Shown here one piece after another: positions 15,910 through 24,150 of a stretch of 41,623 nt of DNA. The translations under genes and the position numbers were made by a program. Location of the stretch: contig DAOSDU010000015.1 in the NCBI GenBank assembly GCA_035362715.1, forward strand, positions 1 to 41,623, written 5' to 3'. This DNA is from Methanofastidiosum sp. (lineage in GTDB: Archaea > Methanobacteriota_B > Thermococci > Methanofastidiosales > Methanofastidiosaceae). The stretch's first letter is position 1; each line of letters starts with the position of its first letter. The notes beneath the pieces are model-generated. The model had not been told where the DNA came from. It saw only the letters and a program-made list of their open reading frames with translations, and did not search any database.

Positions 15910-17100
15910 ATGTTTATTTGTGTTAACGTAAATGGCATTTACCTTGTGGATAACAAAGGCAAGATTAATGATTTTGAAGCATTTTCTAAGAATACAAAAT
16001 CTTCAGTTAAATCACTCATAAAACTTGAAAATGGTAAACTTCCTTTTGAATTGAAAAAAATCCTGGAAAGAAATTCTGGCTCATCTTTTTTCTCAGAATA
16101 TGAATTAAGAGACAAAAATTTATTTCAGTTCATATTTCCTAATGAAGGCGGAATATCATTTAGGGAACACCATATTGACAACCTAGAAAAAGCCATGATT
16201 AATGAAGACGAATACCGAATAAAACAAAAATCTATTCTCCAAGAATTAGCAAGAATGAAAGTCACAAGTCTCTTAGGAGAAAAAGACAAACTTATTATTC
16301 ATGCAGTGTATTCACTTAATGAATTTGATGAAACAATCAATCTATTTCTTGAGCGAATTAGAGAATGGTACTCAATACATTTTCCTGAATCAGTTTCGGC
16401 CATTCCAGATAACAAGAATCTTATTGAATTTATTATTAAAATAGGCAACAAGGCACATTACCTAGAAAAAAAGAGTTTACTATCCTTTGAATCTACACTT
16501 AATAATGAAATAATTGAGAGGTCGCTTGGAGTTGAATTATCTGATGAGGATCTATCGCAAATAAAACAGATTGCAGAGCTAATCGATATCCTATATACCA
16601 AGAAGGAAATTCTAGAAACTTATATTACAAACCTAGTAAATGAAGTTGCACCAAATACTTCTATCGTTGCAACTCCGATTATTGCTGCAAAACTTATCTC
16701 TCATGCTGGCGGTCTAAAAAATCTATCTGGTAAGCCATCTTCAACTATACAGTTGATGGGAGCAGAAAAGGCTCTTTTCAGGCATTTAAAGACTGGCGCA
16801 GACCCGCCTAAATATGGAATAATACTTCAAAATCCAGAAATTAGTAAGGCTCCATGGTGGCAAAAAGGGAAGATTGCAAGAACTCTTGCATCAAAAATAG
16901 CCATTGCAGCTAGGGTTGACAATGCGAGCGGAGAATTTATCGGTGACGCACTTAGAGATGATTTACTGAAAAGAGTATCAGAAATTGGAAGAAAATACCC
17001 CAATGCACCGCCTAAAAAAGAAAAACAAATGACGAGGAAGTTTGATAGCAGGCCTCAAAAGAAATTTGAAAAATCCAAATTTAAAAAAGGAAAATTTTAA
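15910..17100 (+). CDS. nop5: Nop5 (Nop56/58) C/D-box sRNP core protein
   Basis: Nop5 is the scaffold of the archaeal box C/D methylation RNP; it binds L7Ae-bound sRNA and recruits fibrillarin. The protein has an N-terminal domain, a central coiled coil (about residues 120-270), and the Nop domain with VAPNTSIVATPIIAAKLISH, LMGAEKALFRHL and GIILQNPEISKAPWWQKGKIARTLASKIAIA, diagnostic of the family. The tail is lysine-rich (KKFEKSKFKKGKF). ATG 15910 is preferred over ATG 15883 because TTTAAAAAAA lies about 30 nt upstream and Nop5 N-termini usually begin just before this strand. Fibrillarin, its usual downstream partner, is not here. Confidence 0.93.
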   Translation: MFICVNVNGIYLVDNKGKINDFEAFSKNTKSSVKSLIKLENGKLPFELKKILERNSGSSFFSEYELRDKNLFQFIFPNEGGISFREHHIDNLEKAMINEDEYRIKQKSILQELARMKVTSLLGEKDKLIIHAVYSLNEFDETINLFLERIREWYSIHFPESVSAIPDNKNLIEFIIKIGNKAHYLEKKSLLSFESTLNNEIIERSLGVELSDEDLSQIKQIAELIDILYTKKEILETYITNLVNEVAPNTSIVATPIIAAKLISHAGGLKNLSGKPSSTIQLMGAEKALFRHLKTGADPPKYGIILQNPEISKAPWWQKGKIARTLASKIAIAARVDNASGEFIGDALRDDLLKRVSEIGRKYPNAPPKKEKQMTRKFDSRPQKKFEKSKFKKGKF

Positions 17101-17102
17101 AT
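17095..17102 (+). promoter_or_regulatory. TATA box of the cyclophilin-like gene
   Basis: TTTTAAAT is centred about 27 nt before the ATG at 17125 with no Shine-Dalgarno between them, suggesting a leaderless start even though the box overlaps the nop5 stop codon. Confidence 0.4.
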
Positions 17103-17124
17103 CTTCTTCCTATAATTATCATTT

Positions 17125-17490
17125 ATGCAAATAAAGATTAAAACTGATAAATTTGAGTTCAAAGCAATATTAGACGAATCAGAAACAGCAAAAGCTATTT
17201 ATGAATCGCTCCCATTAAAAGCTAAAGGATTTAGATGGGGCGGAGAAATCTATTTTTCAATTCCCGTTCACGTTGAATATGAAAATCCAAAAGAAATTGT
17301 AAATAAAGGGGATTTGGCATTCTGGCCACAAGGGGATGCTTTTTGTATCTTCTTTGGAAAAACTCCTGCTTCTCTAGAAAAAGAAATTAGGCCTGCAAGC
17401 GCAGTTAATATTTTTGGAAAAATTGATGGCGCTTTAGATAATCTAAATCTTGTAAAAGACGGGGAAACTATCCTAGTAGAACGAGATTAA
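17125..17490 (+). CDS. Cyclophilin-like fold protein (TM1367 family)
   Basis: The 121-residue protein matches the small cyclophilin-like barrel family (TM1367-type, formerly DUF369): IYESLPLKAKGFRWGGEIYF, NKGDLAFWPQGDAFCIFFGKTP and a C-terminal VNIFGKIDGALDNL. These proteins share the cyclophilin barrel but lack the proline-isomerase residues, and their role is unknown. The pelota gene begins immediately after its stop codon with no spacer. Confidence 0.85.
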   Translation: MQIKIKTDKFEFKAILDESETAKAIYESLPLKAKGFRWGGEIYFSIPVHVEYENPKEIVNKGDLAFWPQGDAFCIFFGKTPASLEKEIRPASAVNIFGKIDGALDNLNLVKDGETILVERD

Positions 17491-18540
17491 ATGAAAATAA
17501 TCCACAGAGAACTTGACAAAGGAATACTGAAGATAAGGGTAGATAATGCTGACGATCTTTGGCACCTATCCCACATAATAGAAAGCGGGGATCTCCTATT
17601 CGGTAAAACTTACCGAAAAGAGATGAAAAAAGGTGACAAAATAAGAAGTGAAAAACTTGAGAGAATCCCAGTAAAACTCGAGATAAGGATTGAAAAAGTC
17701 GAATTCTCAAAAGATGTGATGAGGCTTAGGGCAACTGGGATAATAACGCAAGGAGAAGAAGCTGGCAGTTATCACACTTTTAATATAGAAGAAGACTCTA
17801 CGTTGACAATTACAAAAAAATGGAAAAATCACCAGTTAGAACGGCTAGAGAGGGCGATAAAGGATACATTAACTCCGAAGATTCTAATCGTATGTATAGA
17901 AGAAGGTGATGCAGAATTTGGCATTATTGCTCAATATGGGGTGGATTTTCCAGTTTCAGTTTCTAAAAGCATAGCCGGAAAACATGAAATATCCTCTAGA
18001 GATAAAGACAAACGTGAATTTTTTGCAGAAACTTCTTCTAAGATACTTGAAATAATAGAAAAATATAATCTAAAGACTGTTATTGTAGCGGGGCCTGGAT
18101 TTTACAAGGACGAGTTCATGAATTATGTCAAAGAGTACAAATCTGAAATTATAAATAACATAATAACTGAAAATGTGTCAACCGGTGGCAGAGCTGGAGT
18201 TTATGAGTGTGTAAAAAGAGGGATACTTGAAAAGGCCCAAAAAGATCTTAGGATATCCCTTGAAACTAGTGCAGTTGAAAGATTATTCGAAGGAATAATA
18301 AAAAATGAAGGCGTTTATGGGATAAAAGCCATTGAAAAGGCTTTAGAATATGGTGCAGTGAATGAACTCTTGATAGTTGATCACTTTCTTAGAAAAAATG
18401 AATTTGAAGAAATAACTGAAAAATCCAGAGAACAACGAGCGACTATACATGTTATTTCGAGTGAACATGATGCTGGAAAAAAATTGGAAGGTATCGGCGG
18501 GATCGGAGCTATTTTAAGATTTAAGATCGATGGGCTCTAA
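17491..18540 (+). CDS. pelA: Pelota (Dom34) ribosome-rescue factor
   Basis: Pelota enters the A site of stalled ribosomes with aEF1A or ABCE1 and splits them without hydrolysing the peptide. The 349 residues show the three-domain eRF1-like layout: an Sm-like N-domain (DNADDLWHLSHIIESGDLLFG), a central domain without GGQ (KIAGK region; VIVAGPGFYKDEF), and the C-domain (ENVSTGGRAGVYECVKRG; ALEYGAVNELLIVDH). It starts directly after the cyclophilin-like gene. Its last 20 bases overlap the convergent phosphatidyltransferase gene. Confidence 0.95.
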   Translation: MKIIHRELDKGILKIRVDNADDLWHLSHIIESGDLLFGKTYRKEMKKGDKIRSEKLERIPVKLEIRIEKVEFSKDVMRLRATGIITQGEEAGSYHTFNIEEDSTLTITKKWKNHQLERLERAIKDTLTPKILIVCIEEGDAEFGIIAQYGVDFPVSVSKSIAGKHEISSRDKDKREFFAETSSKILEIIEKYNLKTVIVAGPGFYKDEFMNYVKEYKSEIINNIITENVSTGGRAGVYECVKRGILEKAQKDLRISLETSAVERLFEGIIKNEGVYGIKAIEKALEYGAVNELLIVDHFLRKNEFEEITEKSREQRATIHVISSEHDAGKKLEGIGGIGAILRFKIDGL

Positions 18541-19177
18541 ATAAATAAAGTAAGAAAATAGAAGGCAATAAAATTAGTAATAATCTTGATACTATTCTAA
18601 TGGGCGGATAAGGGATTAGAGAAATAAAGACAAATATCGTGCTGAATATCACTAAAGATTTTCCGTTATTTGAAGGTCTTATAATTTTAAAATTTGAGAT
18701 AAATAGGATAGATGTCGCCAGTAATAGTATAGCGAATAAGTAAAAAGGAATGCCTGCTAGAAATAACAAAGTAACAAAGATCGCCCCCATAGTAATGGGA
18801 AGGCCAAAATATTCTTGAGAATTTAATGCATTGAATCTTGAAAGCCTTAATAATCCAGATATAACATAGATTGCCCCGATCAATATACCCAATAAAGTAT
18901 TATTTCCATAGTCAATGAAAATAAAAGAGGGGACTATGCCAAATGAGATTATATCCGATAATGAATCAAGAGTCTTACCAAACTCGGCACAATTATTATT
19001 TCTCCTGGCTAAAAATCCATCAAAACTATCAAAAAAGATGCACAAAAAAACAATTCTAGATGCAAGCAATAGATTCCCAATAAGTATAAAATATATGGCC
19101 AAAAACCCCAAAGTTCCATTCGTGAGTGTAAAAATATCTGGCAAAGAAACAAAGGTCGTTATCCCAGGTCTATTCAT
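18521..19177 (-). CDS. pssA: CDP-alcohol phosphatidyltransferase (archaetidylserine synthase-like)
   Basis: This integral membrane enzyme has the full CDP-alcohol phosphotransferase motif DG(x2)AR(x8)G(x3)D(x3)D, seen as DGFLARRNNNCAEFGKTLDS followed by LSD (about residue 57 of the full frame). SIVPSF-like and RLSRFNALNSQEYFGLPITMG segments match the PssA subgroup, so CDP-archaeol plus L-serine giving archaetidylserine is the likely reaction. About seven helices are present. ATG 19177 is chosen; an in-frame TTG at 19195 would overlap the Lrp gene by 8 bases. It follows the Lrp/AsnC gene closely and may be co-transcribed. Confidence 0.88.
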   Translation of the reverse strand: MNRPGITTFVSLPDIFTLTNGTLGFLAIYFILIGNLLLASRIVFLCIFFDSFDGFLARRNNNCAEFGKTLDSLSDIISFGIVPSFIFIDYGNNTLLGILIGAIYVISGLLRLSRFNALNSQEYFGLPITMGAIFVTLLFLAGIPFYLFAILLLATSILFISNFKIIRPSNNGKSLVIFSTIFVFISLIPYPPIRIVSRLLLILLPSIFLLYLFRAHRS

Positions 19178-19187
19178 GATATCATTT

Positions 19188-19631
19188 TCAGTCAAATTTC
19201 ACACGGATATCTTCTTTTATTGTGTTTAATACAAGTGATGTATTAGTTTTATCGACGTTTTCAAAAGTTTGAAGTTCTTTAACAAAATTATTAAGTTGCC
19301 CCCTGTTTTTGAATCGGGCAATAATAACGGCATCATAATTTCCCGTTACATTGTAAATAGAAACTATGTTATTGAATTTATCAAGAAGGGAAGCAACATC
19401 TTGTAGTTTGCCCCTCTTTATTGTGACATTAATAACTGCAATAAAGTCATAGCCGGCCTTTGATGGTTCTACAACCGGGATATAACCTTTAATAATCCCA
19501 TCTTCTTCCATCTTTTTTATTCTGTGTGAAATTGTTCCTACTGCGATGTTAAGATTTTTTGATAATTCTCTAAAAGAAAGTCTTGAGTCTTTATTGAGTT
19601 CAGATATTATCTTTTTATCAAGTTCGTCCAT
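19188..19631 (-). CDS. Lrp/AsnC-family transcriptional regulator
   Basis: The 147-residue protein has an N-terminal helix-turn-helix (LDKKIISELNKDSRLSFREL then IAVGTISHRIKKMEEDGIIKGY) and a C-terminal RAM/ligand-binding domain with VTGNYDAVIIARFKNRGQLNNF. Such regulators bind DNA as octamers and usually respond to amino acids. The phosphatidyltransferase gene lies directly downstream. Because serine is one substrate of that enzyme, a link is possible but not shown. Confidence 0.94.
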   Translation of the reverse strand: MDELDKKIISELNKDSRLSFRELSKNLNIAVGTISHRIKKMEEDGIIKGYIPVVEPSKAGYDFIAVINVTIKRGKLQDVASLLDKFNNIVSIYNVTGNYDAVIIARFKNRGQLNNFVKELQTFENVDKTNTSLVLNTIKEDIRVKFD

Positions 19632-19712
19632 AACTCCACCGAATTTATTACCCGGAATTAATATAAAAGCTTTTACTAAAAAAGGTCAATAAAATATTAA
19701 AAAAATTAAAAA

Positions 19713-20420
19713 TTAAATTTTATATGTTATGGAAACTGTAGCACTTATCTCTACATCTTCTGGTGGCACGCCGGTGGCTGATTCCTTAACTGCTGAAAAA
19801 GCTCTGTTATATGGAACTACGTTGTATGAAGATTCGCTCATGTAAGAAATCTTTCCAAGTTTAAAGTTACCTGCTTCTGCCATAGCGTTTGCTTTAACTT
19901 GAGCTACTTTAACTGCTTCTTTAATAATTTTTACTTTGACTTCTTCCATTTTTGCGTCGCTTAATCCAAATTCAATGTTGTTTATTCTGTTAGCGCCAGC
20001 TTTTATAGAAGCATCTACCACGTTTCCAACTTTAGCCATGTCTGTAGTTACTACTTTTAAACCGTAAACGGCTCTGTAACCTAACAGAGTGGGTTCTTTG
20101 TCTGTAGGGTAATAATATTCAGGATAGATACTAAATGTATCTGTCTGAATTTTCTCAGAAGGTATGCCTTCCTTTCCCAAAGCTTGAATTACTTGGGCTA
20201 ATATTCTTGAAGCTTCTTGCTGTGATAGCAAAGCCGTATCATTTCTTGTCTCAATATATACATATACTGTAGCTTGATCTGGTGCTTCTTTTAATACTGC
20301 AGTTCCAGTTACTTGCAACTGGTCATATTGCCCTTGTGATGCGGGCTTTAATACTGCAACAGTCACCAATCCTAGTGCTAGGATAATTGCTACGATACCA
20401 TAGATTAGTTCTCTTTCCAT
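19713..20420 (-). CDS. SIMPL-domain (DUF541) protein, membrane-anchored
   Basis: After an N-terminal signal anchor (ELIYGIVAIILALGLVTVAVL), the protein carries a SIMPL domain: LQVTGTAVLKEAPDQATVYV, EKIQTDTFSIYPEYYY, RAVYGLKVVTTDMAKVGNVV and a C-terminal ATVSITYKI. The family forms periplasmic or surface oligomers, and its molecular role is poorly known. ATG 20420 is more likely than ATG 20435, since it leaves a compact anchor. It appears to be a single-gene unit with poly-T tracts on both sides. Confidence 0.88.
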   Translation of the reverse strand: MERELIYGIVAIILALGLVTVAVLKPASQGQYDQLQVTGTAVLKEAPDQATVYVYIETRNDTALLSQQEASRILAQVIQALGKEGIPSEKIQTDTFSIYPEYYYPTDKEPTLLGYRAVYGLKVVTTDMAKVGNVVDASIKAGANRINNIEFGLSDAKMEEVKVKIIKEAVKVAQVKANAMAEAGNFKLGKISYMSESSYNVVPYNRAFSAVKESATGVPPEDVEISATVSITYKI

Positions 20421-20509
20421 GTATATCGCCTCCAATAGATAGGTCTTAAGAAACTATATAAGGATTATGATAAGGTTTAATATATCTTGAAGTTATATTT
20501 AACTTTTAA

Positions 20510-21019
20510 TTAAAGATATTTTTTAAGATAATATTGAAGTGACAATAATCTTTGAAGAGACGAATGACCCTCGCCCAATTCTAATTTGAATCTTTCGAAT
20601 ACTTTTTCAAATTTTACCTTTTCACCATTGATAAAAAAGTTATCTGCATGACAAACTATTTTTTCTTCAATTGTTTCAGGCATGTAATTTCTAGGTGGCA
20701 ATCCAAAGATTTCTGCATCTTTTTTATCTATGCCCGAACCAATATGCCTTTCACATATCAATGCAATTTTTTCATCTACATTCCTATTCCTTAGGATTTC
20801 TGCCCCTATAACCCCATGATGGATTCCATTTGTCTTTGATCTCCCAATATCATGTAAAAGTCCGCCAATTTCAACTAGATATAAATCAATTTCAAAATCT
20901 TTTGAAGCTTTTTCCGCTATCTCTATAGCATAGTTAGAAACATTAATGCAATGTTTTATTACATTCTCAGAACAGCCTTCGGCTCGCAATAATAATATTG
21001 CTTCTTCTTTGGACATCAT
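20510..21019 (-). CDS. HD-domain phosphohydrolase, TIGR00295-type
   Basis: The 169-residue protein has the HD metal set: HCINVSNYAIEIA, GGLLHDIGRSK and HHGVIGAEIL, then ICERHIGSG. This matches the archaeal TIGR00295 family of HD hydrolases. It begins 8 nt after the tfe stop codon, and coupling of tfe to an HD hydrolase recurs in euryarchaea. The substrate is probably a nucleotide or RNA phosphate; it is unproven. Confidence 0.88.
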   Translation of the reverse strand: MMSKEEAILLLRAEGCSENVIKHCINVSNYAIEIAEKASKDFEIDLYLVEIGGLLHDIGRSKTNGIHHGVIGAEILRNRNVDEKIALICERHIGSGIDKKDAEIFGLPPRNYMPETIEEKIVCHADNFFINGEKVKFEKVFERFKLELGEGHSSLQRLLSLQYYLKKYL

Positions 21020-21027
21020 AGTGATCT

Positions 21028-21528
21028 TTAACTGTCTTCAATTTTTTCGAATTTTCCCAACGCTTCTTCAAGTTCTTTTATCATTTCTGAGTTATCAAAG
21101 AAATCTAATTTTTCACCACAGATATTACATTTAAAATTAAGTTGTTCCGCAACGTCAAAAGGAACCTTGGAACAGTTATTTTTACACGCAAAAAACATAT
21201 TATCTTTTTCATATTCTAATAATTCGTGAAGATGCTCAGCATAGTCCTTCTCCCTTTTGTCAATTACATCAGGTGCTTTTGAAAGATCCATCTTCCAATA
21301 ATAAATGTACCATCCTGTTTCTTTATCTTTTATCCTTCTGTAAGTAGCTAATCTATTGTCATATAGCTTATACAATGCTCTTCTTACATTATTTATTCTC
21401 AAATGGGTGACTTTTGATATCTCCTCATCGGTTGCTTCTTTCTCATAGATTATATTTGCAACCTCTACTCCTTCTTCACCCAATAACTCTTCAAGAAAAT
21501 CAAATAGTAGTCTCTGGTCCAATTCCAT
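21028..21528 (-). CDS. tfe: Transcription initiation factor E, alpha subunit
   Basis: TFE stabilises the open complex with TBP, TFB and RNA polymerase. The 166-residue protein has the N-terminal winged helix (EVANIIYEKEATDEEISKVT followed by NVRRALYKLYDNRLATYRRI) with the wing segment GWYIYYWKMD, then a zinc ribbon with CKNNC and CNICG. Length is typical. An AAGGG lies 7 nt before the ATG. It is followed closely by the HD hydrolase gene. Confidence 0.96.
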   Translation of the reverse strand: MELDQRLLFDFLEELLGEEGVEVANIIYEKEATDEEISKVTHLRINNVRRALYKLYDNRLATYRRIKDKETGWYIYYWKMDLSKAPDVIDKREKDYAEHLHELLEYEKDNMFFACKNNCSKVPFDVAEQLNFKCNICGEKLDFFDNSEMIKELEEALGKFEKIEDS

Positions 21529-21684
21529 GATATCCCTTCAATTGAAAAATTTAAAGCAATAATTAATTAGTCGTTTTTTTATATAAATGTTTGCTTCTAT
21601 TGAGGCTTTGATTACGAGAAAGAGAGAGATATTTAAACTTTTCGGCGATGATAAGAATAATATTTACAATATATATTTTTAAGA

Positions 21685-21717
21685 TGAATAAATTCTTTTT
21701 ATCGATTAATTTATTCA
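21685..21717. repeat. 10-bp inverted repeat with 13-nt loop
   Basis: TGAATAAATT (21685-21694) and AATTTATTCA (21708-21717) are perfectly complementary arms. The element sits in the 248-base divergent gap between tfe and the DUF554 gene. An all-AT stem is weak as an RNA hairpin but could be an operator or a promoter element. The rest of this gap contains TATA-like tracts (for example around 21580) and no recognised gene. Confidence 0.35.
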
Positions 21718-21776
21718 AATGTTAGAAGATACAATAATTTAGATAGATTTTTAAGTGATTTTTCAATTAATATTTC

Positions 21777-22454
21777 ATGCTAGGGACTATAGTTAATGTC
21801 GTCGCAATTATTCTAGGGAGTATACTGGGCATTTTAATTAAATCGCGGTTCCCTGAAAGAGTAAATAAGATTATCTTCCAAGTCATAGGTTTATTTACAA
21901 TTACATTAGGGGTTACAATGGCTATAAAGACAAATAATTTTTTAATAGTTGCGTTTAGCCTAATTATTGGTTCTGTAATTGGCGAGATTATTGGCATTGA
22001 AAACTATTTAGAGCAGCTAAGTGATAAATTAAAAAATACGTTTAAGAATTCAAGTGATAAGTTCTCTGAGGGATTTGTTACAGCTACATTGATATATTGC
22101 ATCGGTCCAATGGCCATACTTGGATCTATAGAAGAAGGTCTTGGTAATTCTCCAAACTTATTGTTTGCAAAGTCTGTATTAGATGGAGTTGCATCTATCG
22201 CATTATCTTCTGCATTAGGGATTGGAGTTATGTTCTCAGCTATACCTCTTTTGCTTTACCAGGGTGGTCTCACCTTATTCGCCAGTTACGTTAGCACTTA
22301 CCTAAGTGATGCCCTTATCGTTGAACTAAGTGCAGTCGGAGGAATACTACTTTTTGGTCTTGGGATGAATATCGCTGAGATTAAGAAATTTAAAGTAGTA
22401 AATATGCTACCAAGCCTATTAGTTGTTGTTACGTTAAGTTATTTTTTTGTATAA
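21777..22454 (+). CDS. DUF554 (YdfK-like) membrane protein
   Basis: The 225-residue protein has about six or seven helices. The family's hallmarks are visible: MLGTIVNVVAIILGSILGIL at the N-terminus, an IIGSVIGEIIGIE turn, FVTATLIYCIGPMAILGSIE and ILLFGLGMNIAEIKKFKVVNMLPSL near the end. No transport substrate or enzyme activity is established for DUF554. It is a single gene on the plus strand. Confidence 0.92.
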   Translation: MLGTIVNVVAIILGSILGILIKSRFPERVNKIIFQVIGLFTITLGVTMAIKTNNFLIVAFSLIIGSVIGEIIGIENYLEQLSDKLKNTFKNSSDKFSEGFVTATLIYCIGPMAILGSIEEGLGNSPNLLFAKSVLDGVASIALSSALGIGVMFSAIPLLLYQGGLTLFASYVSTYLSDALIVELSAVGGILLFGLGMNIAEIKKFKVVNMLPSLLVVVTLSYFFV

Positions 22455-22508
22455 TGCATCCATGCAAAAGAATAAAAATGAACTATTAGTTTTATTGATT
22501 GTGATAAT

Positions 22509-23183
22509 ATGAAAACACCAATCATCCTTATTAACTTTAAGATTTATAATGAAATATCTGGGGCTAAAGGCCTTGAACTCGCAAAAATATGTGAAGATGT
22601 TTCTAGAAAAACAGGCGTGAATATTTCAATTGCTCCACAGATTATTGATTTGTCCTATATATCTGAAAAAGTTTCCATACCCATATTCTCGCAACACGTA
22701 GACAATATTAAACCAGGAAGTGGAACTGGAAAAACTACCCTTGAAGGAATTAAAGCTGCTAAAGCTGTTGGGACTCTTATCAATCATTCTGAGAATAGAT
22801 TAAAAATAGCCGATATTGATTCAATTGTAAATAGGTGTAGAGAATTAGAACTTATATCGGTAGTTTGTACAAATAATATATCCGTAAGCAAGGCTGTTGC
22901 TATGTTTAATCCCACTTTTATTGCAGTTGAACCCCCAGAATTAATAGGCGGAGATATATCTGTGACTGATGCAGATCCAGGCATTGTTAAAAACACCGTC
23001 AAGACAATTAGAGATATCACCCCTAATGTGAAAGTACTCTGTGGAGCCGGTGTAAAAAATGGAAAAGATGTTAAAAAGGCCATTGAATTAGGGGCGGAAG
23101 GGGTTCTACTAGCTTCGGGCGTTACTAAGGCAAAAAATCCTCGTGAAGTTTTGGAGGATCTTGCTAAAGGTGCAATTAAATGA
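22509..23183 (+). CDS. tpiA: Triosephosphate isomerase, archaeal type
   Basis: TPI interconverts dihydroxyacetone phosphate and glyceraldehyde 3-phosphate. The 224-residue length is the short archaeal tetrameric type. NFKIYNE holds the catalytic Lys (about residue 11), LINHSENR the His (about 93) and AVEPPELIGG the Glu and loop 6 (about 141). GAGVKNGKDV and GAEGVLLASGVTKAK bind phosphate. Its stop overlaps the start of the next ABC transporter gene (ATGA), an odd operon partner. Confidence 0.96.
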   Translation: MKTPIILINFKIYNEISGAKGLELAKICEDVSRKTGVNISIAPQIIDLSYISEKVSIPIFSQHVDNIKPGSGTGKTTLEGIKAAKAVGTLINHSENRLKIADIDSIVNRCRELELISVVCTNNISVSKAVAMFNPTFIAVEPPELIGGDISVTDADPGIVKNTVKTIRDITPNVKVLCGAGVKNGKDVKKAIELGAEGVLLASGVTKAKNPREVLEDLAKGAIK

Positions 23184-24148
23184 ACATTATCGAAATAAAA
23201 AACTTAACAAAAAAATACGGTGAAAAATCGGCAGTGGATAACATCTCGTTTGAAGTAATCGAAGGAGAGATATTTGGATTTTTAGGCCCTAACGGTGCCG
23301 GAAAAACTACCACTATTAATATCCTTTGTACTTTACTCCAACCCACAAGCGGAATTGCGAGCATTTCAGGATATGATGTTACAAATGATAGAGATGATGT
23401 CAGAAGTTCGATAGGGATAGTCTTCCAAGATCCCTCTTTGGATGGAGATCTCACAGGAGAAGAAAATCTAAGATTTCACGGCATGGCTTATAATATCCCA
23501 AAAGAGACTCGCGAAGAAAGGATGAAGTACTTACTTGAAATGGTCGACCTTTACGATAAAAAAGATGAACTTACAAAGAATTATTCTGGGGGTATGAAAA
23601 GAAGGCTTGAAATAGCAAGGGGTCTTTTGCATCACCCTAAAGTCCTATTCCTCGATGAACCCACAATAGGGCTTGACCCCCAAACTAGGAATAGAATTTG
23701 GGAACATATTATAGAACTGCAGGAAAAAAAGGGGATAACTATTTTTTTGACCACCCATTATATGGAAGAAGCTGAGAATTGTAATAGAATTGCTATTATA
23801 GATCATGGTAAGATAATCGCCTTGGATACCCCTGAGAATTTGAAAAAAGCCCTTAAAGGAGATCTGATTACGCTTAAAACTTCAGATAATGAAAAAGCCA
23901 ATGAAGTTCTTAAAACCTGTTTTTCACTTAATCCGCATATTAAAGATGATTCCATATATATTTATGCTGATAATGGAGAAAATTTTGTTCCTAAGCTTTT
24001 CAGAGCTTTAAGAAATTATGAGATTACTTCTGTCAGTGTTAGAAAACCTACCTTAAATGATGTGTTTATTAAACTAACAGGAAGAGAAATTAGAGAAGAA
24101 ACTATGGGCGCGGTAGGGAAAATGCGAGAGATGACGAGAGGCAGGTAA
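23180..24148 (+). CDS. ABC transporter ATP-binding protein, DrrA type (second copy)
   Basis: The 322-residue ATPase has Walker A GPNGAGKTT (about residue 39), signature YSGGMKRRLEIARG (about 136), Walker B VLFLDEPTIGLDPQ and H-loop TTHYMEEAE. It ends with RKPTLNDVFIKLTGREIREE plus a charged tail of about 20 residues absent from the paralogue at 3628. Four-base overlap with tpiA suggests coupled translation. It energises the permease encoded next. Substrate unknown. Confidence 0.94.
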   Translation: MNIIEIKNLTKKYGEKSAVDNISFEVIEGEIFGFLGPNGAGKTTTINILCTLLQPTSGIASISGYDVTNDRDDVRSSIGIVFQDPSLDGDLTGEENLRFHGMAYNIPKETREERMKYLLEMVDLYDKKDELTKNYSGGMKRRLEIARGLLHHPKVLFLDEPTIGLDPQTRNRIWEHIIELQEKKGITIFLTTHYMEEAENCNRIAIIDHGKIIALDTPENLKKALKGDLITLKTSDNEKANEVLKTCFSLNPHIKDDSIYIYADNGENFVPKLFRALRNYEITSVSVRKPTLNDVFIKLTGREIREETMGAVGKMREMTRGR

Positions 24149-24150
24149 AA

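Noticed and set aside
21529..21776. Possible C/D-box RNA in the gap upstream of DUF554 (GCGATGAT string)
   Set aside because: No CUGA D box or C'/D' pair at suitable distance.
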